Source of the DNA: Parabacteroides distasonis
GTDB taxonomy: Bacteria > Bacteroidota > Bacteroidia > Bacteroidales > Tannerellaceae
Assembly: GCA_021531775.1 (NCBI GenBank)
Contig: JAFBIU010000028.1
Location: 1-44,464, forward strand
Direction: 5' to 3'
Length of the DNA: 44,464 nucleotides
Under the pieces are notes generated by a model. That model saw only the letters and a program-made list of their open reading frames with translations, did no database searches and was not told the DNA's origin. Made by a program: the position numbers and the translations under genes. The stretch's first letter is position 1. Each line of letters opens with the position of its first letter. Positions 8,220 to 15,044 of this stretch are shown one piece after another.

Positions 8220-11200
8220 TTAGAATGTGATTTGTACACCCATGTTATAGGCTCTTGCCAACGGATACTTACCGTAATCCACACCAGGCGTCAGGTTGGC
8301 TCCGTTGTTGTAGTCCACCTCCGGATTATAGCCCTTGTATTTGGTGATGGTGAACAGGTTATCAGCAGCCACATAGAGACGGAGACGGCTGATCGTTCCA
8401 TTGGTCCAACGAGAGATGCCTGCCAACGAATAACCGATGCTCAGGTTGGTACAACGGAAGAAGGAACCGGACTGCAAGTAGAAGGTCGAAAGACGGGTAC
8501 TGTTGCTCTGGGTACCACCACGGGATGCCTTATAGACCCAACCATTACCGGGGTTGGAAGCACTTCGATAGCGTTGGTCAACCTCCACATACTGGTTACC
8601 CGAACCCTCCATATTAAATAGGTAGTAATCCTGTCCGTCGAGCACCTGGTTGCCATACGATCCATTGAAGGAGGCCGAGAAATCCAGCTCCTTGTAATTA
8701 CCGTTCAGATTCAGACCGTAGGTAAACTTCGGATGAGGATTGCCAATGACGGTCTTGTCCTTGTCATCTACCACACCATCGCCATTCACATCTTCAAAAT
8801 AGATGTCACCCGGCTGCAAGGCCACAGACTGGGAGAGGGAGCGAGCCGGTCCCTGCAGCACATACCCTTCGGGGAAGGAGTTGTTGTTGGCTTTATAGAC
8901 AGCATCATCGGCTGCCAGACCGGCCATATCGGCTTCGGTCACCATTCCCTTCACCTTAAATCCATAGAACATACCGATGGGCTGTCCCTCTTGGGTGATG
9001 TGGGTCATGTAGGAGCGTTCCGCACCATTCGTAATGATGGTATTGCCACCATCCAGCTCCAATACCTTGTTACGGTTCACGGAGATGTTTCCACCGAAGT
9101 TGAGGTTGAAATCACGGGTAGAAACCAGTCGGGCATCCACCTGAATATCGCAACCCGTATTGCGGATCTTCGAGTTGGGCAGGTTGGTCATCATCGAAGT
9201 GGCACCTGAGATGGCTGAGATCGGTTGACTGAACAGCAAGTCTTTGGTGAAACTCCGGTAGTAGTTGGCCGAAACCGACAGTCGGTTGTCAAACAACGAG
9301 AGGTCGGCTCCCACATTGTATTGCGAAGTGGATTCCCATCCGATGGTATTGTCCTTGACACCTCCCGGATACATGGCTGATCCGATGGTACCGTTGCCGA
9401 ACACCACACCGGTCGGAGAACTCATTTCGGCTGTATATTGGTAGTTACCGATGTTGTTGTTACCGCTCATACCCCAGCTGGCACGGAACTTCAACGAGGA
9501 GTGGTCGCCAAAGGCACGTTTATAGAACTCTTCGTTCGAAAGGGTCCAAGCCACAGATACGGAAGGGAAGTAACCCCAACGGTTCTCCGGTCCGAAGAGG
9601 GAAGAGGCATCGCCACGGAACGAAGCGGTCAGATAATAGCGATTGTCATAATTGTAGTTCAAACGGGTGAAGTAGGAGACCATGGTCCAATTGGATTTGG
9701 ACGTGCCGTTCAAGGTAATGTCGCTCGGACTGGCTCCATGGCCTGTCACCTCCGTGATGTGGTTGTCGGTATAGCCGGTAGCCTTTACCCCCAACACATC
9801 CTTCGTATCCTTCTGGACGGAATAACCGGCCACCCCACTGAAATGGTGTGCCCGATTCCAATCGCGATTGTAGTTGGCCGTGAACTCAGCCAAGTAGTCA
9901 CGTTGGTTGGTAGTCTGGGCAATGGCATTGGCAGCCGCCTTAGCCTGGTCGCTATCGGGCAGGTTGGATCCATCTGAGAGGCTGGTCGGACGGTAAAACT
10001 CATATTTCTCATTGTAGGAATACATACCCAAGTTGGCCTTCAGGAAAAGGTTTTTCAAAGGCTCATATTGGGCGGTCAGGTTGTAGGTGTTGCGGTCTCC
10101 ATTGCGACGGATGATGGTCTCGGTGGCCAAAGCGACCGGATTCTCAATCTGCTGCATACCGTAACCGGATGAATAGGAGGTCATCTCACCCTTCACCAGC
10201 TGGCCCTCTTCATCGTAACAACGGAAAATGGGGGCATAGATCAAGGCACCCAAGATCGGTCCCTGGTTGAAGCGTCCCTCCTGTACCTCGCGGTTCCAGT
10301 TGGAGGTATTCGAGAAGTTGGCTCCCACCGAAATACGGTCTGTAACCTTGATGTCGATATTGGAACGTAAGTTCAATCGTTTCTGGCTGGTCGAGACAAT
10401 GATACCGTCCATGTCCTGGTAGGCGGCACTCACCTCATAACGGACCCGATCAGAACCGCCATTGACAGAGATATGATGCCGTTGGGCGGGAGCATTGCGA
10501 TAGAGCTCATCCTGCCAGTCGGTATCGTATTGGGGACTGATGATCTGCTGGTTCGCAAAGTCATACATAAATTCAGGAATCATGGCGGCACTGTTGCGCG
10601 AACCTAATCGTTGGGCACGAACATCATTGTTATCACCAAAATAGCTGTCATCCCACTCCTTGCCGGCCGATACCATCAGATTCTTGTAGGCATTGTTGTG
10701 GCCCTCCACATGGAGATCGGTCCACTGTTCGGCATTCAGCAGTTTCACCTTCTTGGCCAGCTGGCTGATGCTATATTGGAAATTGTAGTTGACGGTTGCC
10801 TTACCCTCTTTGCCTCGTTTGGTGGTAATGAGGACTACACCACCGGCAGCACGTGAACCATAGATGGCAGCCGAGGCGGCATCTTTCAAGACTTCAATGG
10901 ATTCAATGTCTTCCGGATTGAGCATCAGATCGGCATTGGAGGGATATCCGTCAATCACATAGAGCGGATCGGAACTGGCATTGATGGATGCGACACCCCG
11001 GACACGGATCTTGGTGCTGTTGTAGGGGGCACCACTCACCTGGGCGATCTGCACACCTGAAACTTTACCGACCAGACTCTGTCCGACGGTGGGAGCTGTC
11101 ACATTCAACTCCTTGGCTTTGATACTGGAAACGGCACCTACTACATCGGTCTTGCGAAGGGTCTGATAACCGACAACGACCACCTCATCTAGACTTTGGG

Positions 11201-11549
11201 AATCCTCTTTCAACTTAATCTGCAGGGAGGAACCGGCAGTGGCCGAAATCTCCTGAGCATTGTATCCAATGTAAGAGACCACCAAAAGGGTCTGCGGATT
11301 ATGAATAGCCAGTGTAAAACGTCCGTCCAAATCGGTTACAGTACCATTGGTACTGCCTTTCTCCACAATATTGGCACCAATAATTGGTTCGCCTTGTTCA
11401 TCGGTCACTATTCCCGTTACCTGATACTGTTGCTGACTCATCGCTACCACATCCCGTGTCAGCGGTTCGAATGCCAACAGTGGCTGTAGGCTGAACAGTC
11501 CCAACGCCATCAGGGGTAATACCTTTGAAAAACAATCGTTTTGCTTCAT
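8220..11549 (-). CDS. SusC/RagA-family TonB-dependent outer-membrane receptor
   Basis: A 1109-residue TonB-dependent transporter of the SusC/RagA family. In order: a signal peptide; a carboxypeptidase-regulatory-like domain (VTGIVTDEQGEPIIGANIVEKG); a TonB-box-like stretch (LDEVVVVGYQT); a plug (VGAVSSIKAKEL ... IRVRGVASINASSDPLYVIDGYP, DIESIEVLKDAASAAIYGSRAAGGVVLITTKRG); and a large beta-barrel ending in the aromatic residue of MGVQITF. There is no N-terminal STN domain, so signalling to an anti-sigma factor is not expected, and no regulator is encoded beside it. It starts the SusC-SusD-GDPD operon. Confidence 0.96.
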   Translation of the reverse strand: MKQNDCFSKVLPLMALGLFSLQPLLAFEPLTRDVVAMSQQQYQVTGIVTDEQGEPIIGANIVEKGSTNGTVTDLDGRFTLAIHNPQTLLVVSYIGYNAQEISATAGSSLQIKLKEDSQSLDEVVVVGYQTLRKTDVVGAVSSIKAKELNVTAPTVGQSLVGKVSGVQIAQVSGAPYNSTKIRVRGVASINASSDPLYVIDGYPSNADLMLNPEDIESIEVLKDAASAAIYGSRAAGGVVLITTKRGKEGKATVNYNFQYSISQLAKKVKLLNAEQWTDLHVEGHNNAYKNLMVSAGKEWDDSYFGDNNDVRAQRLGSRNSAAMIPEFMYDFANQQIISPQYDTDWQDELYRNAPAQRHHISVNGGSDRVRYEVSAAYQDMDGIIVSTSQKRLNLRSNIDIKVTDRISVGANFSNTSNWNREVQEGRFNQGPILGALIYAPIFRCYDEEGQLVKGEMTSYSSGYGMQQIENPVALATETIIRRNGDRNTYNLTAQYEPLKNLFLKANLGMYSYNEKYEFYRPTSLSDGSNLPDSDQAKAAANAIAQTTNQRDYLAEFTANYNRDWNRAHHFSGVAGYSVQKDTKDVLGVKATGYTDNHITEVTGHGASPSDITLNGTSKSNWTMVSYFTRLNYNYDNRYYLTASFRGDASSLFGPENRWGYFPSVSVAWTLSNEEFYKRAFGDHSSLKFRASWGMSGNNNIGNYQYTAEMSSPTGVVFGNGTIGSAMYPGGVKDNTIGWESTSQYNVGADLSLFDNRLSVSANYYRSFTKDLLFSQPISAISGATSMMTNLPNSKIRNTGCDIQVDARLVSTRDFNLNFGGNISVNRNKVLELDGGNTIITNGAERSYMTHITQEGQPIGMFYGFKVKGMVTEADMAGLAADDAVYKANNNSFPEGYVLQGPARSLSQSVALQPGDIYFEDVNGDGVVDDKDKTVIGNPHPKFTYGLNLNGNYKELDFSASFNGSYGNQVLDGQDYYLFNMEGSGNQYVEVDQRYRSASNPGNGWVYKASRGGTQSNSTRLSTFYLQSGSFFRCTNLSIGYSLAGISRWTNGTISRLRLYVAADNLFTITKYKGYNPEVDYNNGANLTPGVDYGKYPLARAYNMGVQITF

Positions 11550-11666
11550 GTTGATTTTAATTATAATGAAACATCATTTATTATTTTACGGTGGCAAAAT
11601 TCTGCAAACGGTGTGACAAAGGGATGTCAATCCCATGAAGTCTATATGTCGGCTGACAGAAATGTG

Positions 11667-11703
11667 CCCCAGGCGTAACCGTAACCGTAACTTTCGTTTT
11701 TAA
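11667..11703 (+). repeat. GTAACC-type dispersed repeat, copy B (left island boundary)
   Basis: This element runs CCCCAGGCGTAACC, two further GTAACC-type units, then CTTTCGTTTTTAA and ACAGA beyond it. The 3' flank TTTTTAAACAGA is shared exactly with copy E at 21420-21462, in the same orientation 9.7 kb away. The interval from 11570 to 11813 otherwise shows no gene. Confidence 0.85.
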
Positions 11704-11813
11704 ACAGACTGATATGGTAAGCTGATATGTTAAAATCCAGAGAAAAATAGGCTTATATTTTTCGGTAAAGGACTTTTTTTCCACCTTTGCCGAAAATTAT
11801 AAGCATATTTACC

Positions 11814-12074
11814 ATGGCACGAATCATTGGAAGAAAAAAGAAATCAAAGAGTTGAATGCACTTTATGAAAGTGACCAGGCTCATCTTGTTGCTGTTTATG
11901 GTGGACAAATCGTATCACTCTAAACTTGTACATCGTAAAAACATGCTGTTAGAACAGGTTCCACGAAAGATAGCCATCCACAGTACCCTAATCACCACAT
12001 ACGGTCTTAAACATAACGAATACAGTGGTGACTTCATCCATGTAGTAACAATGGACGATCTGTTTACACAATAG
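11814..12074 (+). pseudogene. Internally deleted AAA+ (archaeal-type) ATPase remnant
   Basis: ATG 11814 starts MARIIGRKK, the usual opening of Bacteroidales archaeal-type (DUF234-associated) ATPases. After an apparent frameshift in the A-rich stretch it continues KEIKELNALYESDQAHLVAVYG, which stops just where the Walker A loop should follow. The sequence then jumps to a C-terminal stretch, LVHRKNMLLEQVPRKIAIHS followed by TLITTYGLKHNEYSGDFIHV and VTMDDLFTQ, typical of the end of the same family. Most of the roughly 400-residue protein, including the ATPase core, is deleted. The remnant is certainly non-functional as an ATPase. Confidence 0.7.
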
Positions 12075-12113
12075 GGAATGAGAAGGCATACTCTGCCTGA
12101 TTATCTTTGTTGT

Positions 12114-12147
12114 CAAGCGTAACCGTAACCGTAACTTGCGTTTTTAA
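12114..12147 (+). repeat. GTAACC-type dispersed repeat, copy C
   Basis: CAAGCGTAACC followed by two GTAAC units and CTTGCGTTTTTAA. It lies between the ATPase remnant and the antitoxin gene. It differs from copies B and D by TTG instead of TTT before CG, like copy E. Confidence 0.85.
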
Positions 12148-12265
12148 GAGTTATACCTGCCATCAGGTTCATTATGTACACAAACAAAAAGAGAAATAAT
12201 TTACAGATTTAGTCAATTGTGTCTATCTTTATCCCGAAAACGTAGAGCATATAAAGCATAAAGCC

Positions 12266-12529
12266 ATGCAGATAGTAACAACAAGAGAATTTAAAGCCAA
12301 TCAGAAGAAGTATTTTGATTTGGCAGAGCGTGAAACTGTCTTTGTTTCCCGTAAGAACGCACGTCCCATTGTCATTAGCGTTGCAGACGATGATGATTTT
12401 CTTTCAGAAGCCGAACTTCTGTCTATACAGAAAGGGTTGGATGACATCAAAAACGGCAGGACTTACAAAATGCAGGAGGGGGAAAGTCTGACGGATTTCT
12501 TAAAGCGAAGTGAAGCATGTATGAAATAG
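12266..12529 (+). CDS. Type II antitoxin, Phd/YefM family
   Basis: An 87-residue antitoxin of the Phd/YefM fold. The N-terminal DNA-binding half is seen in [37 protein letters not shown], and the flexible C-terminal half should cover a YoeB-type toxin. It overlaps the toxin gene by 13 nt (12517-12529), the normal arrangement. Because the toxin is broken, this antitoxin is probably orphaned, though it could still repress its own promoter or neutralise toxins encoded elsewhere. Confidence 0.85.
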   Translation: MQIVTTREFKANQKKYFDLAERETVFVSRKNARPIVISVADDDDFLSEAELLSIQKGLDDIKNGRTYKMQEGESLTDFLKRSEACMK

Positions 12530-12741
12530 AGTATTCAGAGGAATCAATAAAGGAACTTCTCAAACTTCGGGAACACCCATACACAGGAACTGGGCATCCA
12601 CATCAGCTTCGTTACCTTAATGGAATCTGGTCGAGAAAACTTGACAAGAAAAACCGACTACTCTACACTATTAATGATACTACTTCTGTTTTCGAATCGA
12701 TCAGCCCCAAGCGTAACCGTAACCGTAACTTTCGTTTTTAA
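12517..12741 (+). pseudogene. Broken YoeB/Txe-type toxin, 3' end replaced by a repeat
   Basis: The 74-codon frame begins [19 protein letters not shown] like YoeB mRNA interferases, then jumps directly to [12 protein letters not shown]. The roughly 20-residue helix that normally separates them is missing. The middle ([17 protein letters not shown]) is intact. The expected C-terminus (AYGHYDDK-like, with the catalytic His and Tyr) is replaced by [11 protein letters not shown], which is the translation of repeat copy D, and the repeat supplies the stop codon. With the catalytic end lost it should be inactive. Confidence 0.75.
12705..12741 (+). repeat. GTAACC-type dispersed repeat, copy D (inside toxin 3' end)
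   Basis: CCCCAAGCGTAACC, two more GTAAC units and CTTTCGTTTTTAA. The TAA of the repeat is the toxin gene's stop codon (12739-12741). Same orientation as copies B, C and E. Confidence 0.88.
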
Positions 12742-12859
12742 TCCAACTTTGTACACCTTTCTTCTCTCGCGTGAATGCCTTTCTGCCACCATAAAAGGAT
12801 TCGTCTTATACACATCGGCTTACAAGCCCATTTTGAAAGGGATACGGCTTGGCGATTTT

Positions 12860-12877
12860 GCTACCACGCGTGGTAGC
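12860..12877. repeat. Perfect 18-bp palindrome
   Basis: GCTACCACGCGTGGTAGC is perfectly self-complementary. It sits in a 180-bp non-coding stretch between the toxin remnant and the AlbA_2 remnant. There is no T-run on the plus side, so it is not an obvious terminator; it may be an operator or a recombination remnant. Confidence 0.7.
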
Positions 12878-12924
12878 AATTGTTCCTTCGTGTAGTAGCT
12901 CCATTTTCCTCCTCGTGGTCGTGA

Positions 12925-13437
12925 AAGGGAGCTATTATCGAATCGTGGGGACGTGGCTACAAAAAGATACGCGAGGAGTTTGAGAAAGTAGGACATCCCG
13001 TACCGACCGTAGAGGAAATCGGTGGTGATGTCTTGGTGACGATTCAGCGTAAAACCATAGAGGATATTATTGCAAGCAGAGAGAAAAGTGGCGGTGTAAA
13101 TGGCGGTGTAAATGGCGGTGTAAATGGCGGAATAAGAAACAACACAATGGATTGTAATTCTGATATTAACAAGAATGATAACAAGATGATTGGCAGTTTA
13201 AATAATGATCACCGCCATGTGTTAGGTATTAATAGCCGGCAGAAGCGTATCATGTCATTAATTAAACTAAAGCCAGCCGTTATTGTTGAGCAAATGGCAA
13301 CTATTTTATCAATATCTAAACGTACTCTTGAACGAGATTTATCGATGTTGCAAAAGGAAGGCATTATCAAGCATGAAGGAAGTAAGAAATCTGGAATTTG
13401 GCTCGTTCTCGAACCCTACAACACGGATATGGAGTAA
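12925..13437 (+). pseudogene. C-terminal remnant of an AlbA_2/ATP-binding winged-helix regulator
   Basis: An open frame follows the in-frame stop at 12922-12924 and reads KGAIIESWGRGYKKIREEFE, then HPVPTVEEIGGDVLVTIQR. This is the end of the HATPase_c_4-like domain of AlbA_2 (Schlafen-like) regulators. Next comes a linker with three exact copies of the 12-bp unit GGCGGTGTAAAT (13090-13125, Gly-Gly-Val-Asn repeats). A winged-helix DNA-binding domain follows (SRQKRIMSLIKLKPAVIVEQ, LSISKRTLERDLSMLQKEGI). The AlbA_2 domain and most of the ATPase domain are absent. A TTG at 13033 could still allow a 134-residue DNA-binding fragment to be made. Confidence 0.7.
13090..13125 (+). repeat. 12-bp tandem repeat, three copies (Gly-Gly-Val-Asn)
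   Basis: GGCGGTGTAAAT occurs three times in a row and a fourth partial unit (GGCGG) follows. Copy-number change would keep the reading frame and alter linker length. Confidence 0.92.
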
Positions 13438-13484
13438 TTGTGAACACGCGTATTCACAATTTGATGTGTATATGTGACCTTAGG

Positions 13485-13574
13485 TACAGTGGTGACATCA
13501 TCAACGTAGTAATGACGAACGATCTTTTCGTACAACAAGCGTGTAATTGTATTAATATGAGGCTTTCAAAATAG
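13485..13574 (+). pseudogene. C-terminal scar of a second archaeal-type ATPase
   Basis: The frame YSGDIINVVMTNDLFVQQ matches residue for residue, with a few changes, the last residues of the ATPase remnant that ends at 12074 (YSGDFIHVVTMDDLFTQ). No upstream homology was recognised. It is a tail fragment only. Confidence 0.55.
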
Positions 13575-13616
13575 ATTGAATCAGCTATCCAAACGAACAG
13601 TTATTGGCTTGATGAA

Positions 13617-13700
13617 CCGTAAGCTTACGGCTTGAGAAGCCGTAAGTATAACCGATAATGAACCGTTAGTATAACTAAGGAAGAGCCGTAAGTTAACGGT
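13617..13700. repeat. Cluster of CCGTAAG inverted repeats
   Basis: CCGTAAGCTTACGG (13617-13630) is a perfect palindrome. Arms CTTACGGCTT (13624-13633) and AAGCCGTAAG (13637-13646) form an overlapping 10-bp hairpin with a 3-nt loop. Further CCGTTAG and GCCGTAAG motifs follow to about 13700. Around these the interval 13575-13853 has no gene; it ends in the promoter of the downstream operon. Confidence 0.7.
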
Positions 13701-13783
13701 TTGGCCAATGCTTTGGAAAGATTCCGAATAGGTGTTGTTACTACATGCAGCAACATTTTCTTCGGTATTTCCAACGAAAACCG

Positions 13784-13791
13784 TAAATTTG
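13784..13791 (+). promoter_or_regulatory. -7 promoter box of the island operon
   Basis: TAAATTTG fits TAnnTTTG and lies 63 bp upstream of the RhuM start. It is the most likely promoter for the five-gene operon to 21406. Confidence 0.5.
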
Positions 13792-13853
13792 TCCCGAAAC
13801 CTAAGAAGGAAACATGAATAATCATTAAGTGTTGAACTTCAATAGCGGAAAGT

Positions 13854-15005
13854 ATGAACAAGAATATCCAAAATAATATTGAACACCTGATTTGTCCAAC
13901 ATGTAGTTCCCACAATATACAATCTGAGGGTTTGCTACATGTGTGTCTAGATTGTGGATACAAGTGGGAAGACGCTCCCGATGGTGATTTGGGTGAAATG
14001 GTCATCTACCAGTCTGATGACGGCATAAGGCTCGACGTGCGGCTTGAAAGTAATACTGTTTGGCTGAATATCGAGCAGATAGCCCAATTGTTCAATAAGG
14101 GAAGAACAACAATAAGTGGTCATATTTCCAATATTTTTAAGGAAGGAGAACTTGACGAAAAAGTGGTATGTCGGAAATTCCGACATACCACTCAACATGG
14201 TGCAATAGAAGAGAAAACACAATCGAAGGAAGTGAAGTATTACAACCTCGATGTCATCATTTCTGTTGGTTATCGTGTCAAATCAATTCAAGGCGTGCGC
14301 TTCAGACAGTGGGCCACACAACGGCTGCATGAATATCTCGTAAAAGGATTTACCATGGACGACGAGCGGTTAAAAAACTTAGGTGGTGGCAGTTATTGGA
14401 AGGAACTTCTCGACCGTATCAGGGACATCCGTTCTTCGGAAAAGGTGCTTTATAGACAAGTGCTTGATGTCTATGCTACAAGTGTGGACTATGATCCTCG
14501 AACAGAAGCTTCCCGGTTATTCTTCAAGATCGTCCAGAACAAGTTGCATTATGCAGCCCATGGCCATACCGCAGCAGAAGTGATTTACGAACGTGCTGAT
14601 GCTGAGAAACCGTTTATGGGCTTGATGTCCTTCAAGGGGGAACTGCCTTGCTTGAACGACATCAAGATAGCCAAAAACTATTTAGATGAAAAAGAAATTA
14701 AGATTCTCAACAATATAGTATCCGGTTATTTCGACTTTGCGGAAATCATGGCAATGGAGCATAAGCCAGTCTATATGATGGACTACGTAAAACAACTCGA
14801 TTCTATCTTGCTATCAACAGGTCGTCCCTTGCTTCAAGGAACAGGCTGTGTCAGTCATGAGGATGCTATGGAGAAGGCACTTGACGAATATCGTAAATAT
14901 CAAGTGAAGACTCTTTCGCCAGTGGAACAGGCATATATAGATAATATAAAGATGCTTGGCAAGAAGGGGAAGAGGAACACGAGGGATAAGAAATCGAAAG
15001 AGTAA
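13854..15005 (+). CDS. RhuM-family protein with N-terminal zinc ribbon
   Basis: A 383-residue protein. Residues about 14-36 form a zinc ribbon (CPTC ... CLDCGYKWED). The rest is the RhuM family, first named as a Salmonella virulence-island protein of unknown biochemistry: LNIEQIAQLFNKGRTTISGH, KYYNLDVIISVGYRVKSIQG, FRQWATQRLHEYLVKGF. The first of these looks like a helix-turn-helix. RhuM genes often lie in or next to restriction-modification loci, as here, 39 bp upstream of the nuclease-methylase gene. The fused zinc ribbon suggests nucleic-acid binding. A perfect 31-bp palindrome lies in the gene at 14162-14192. The C-terminus is highly basic (KKGKRNTRDKKSKE). Confidence 0.82.
   Translation: MNKNIQNNIEHLICPTCSSHNIQSEGLLHVCLDCGYKWEDAPDGDLGEMVIYQSDDGIRLDVRLESNTVWLNIEQIAQLFNKGRTTISGHISNIFKEGELDEKVVCRKFRHTTQHGAIEEKTQSKEVKYYNLDVIISVGYRVKSIQGVRFRQWATQRLHEYLVKGFTMDDERLKNLGGGSYWKELLDRIRDIRSSEKVLYRQVLDVYATSVDYDPRTEASRLFFKIVQNKLHYAAHGHTAAEVIYERADAEKPFMGLMSFKGELPCLNDIKIAKNYLDEKEIKILNNIVSGYFDFAEIMAMEHKPVYMMDYVKQLDSILLSTGRPLLQGTGCVSHEDAMEKALDEYRKYQVKTLSPVEQAYIDNIKMLGKKGKRNTRDKKSKE
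14162..14192. repeat. 31-bp palindrome inside the RhuM gene
   Basis: Arms AGTGGTATGTCGGAA (14162-14176) and TTCCGACATACCACT (14178-14192) are exactly complementary with a single central A. It encodes the VVCRKFRHTT segment of RhuM. It could form a strong hairpin in DNA or mRNA. Confidence 0.92.
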
Positions 15006-15044
15006 AAATATTATCAACAAAAAAGAAGTATATAGCGAACAGAT

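Noticed and set aside
11550-11620. Promoter of the SusC operon
   Set aside because: Only poor matches to TAnnTTTG (for example GAATTTTG on the minus strand) with wrong spacing were found; not supported.
11581-11784. 67-codon minus-strand frame
   Set aside because: Its centre is the translated repeat copy B (KVTVTVTPG) and no homology is recognisable.
12620-12895. 91-codon plus-strand frame after the toxin
   Set aside because: It overlaps the toxin in another frame and passes through repeat copy D (VTVTVTF); no coding signal.
13090-13125. Phase-variation switch by repeat slippage
   Set aside because: The unit is 12 bp, so copy-number change keeps the frame and cannot switch the gene off; length variation only.
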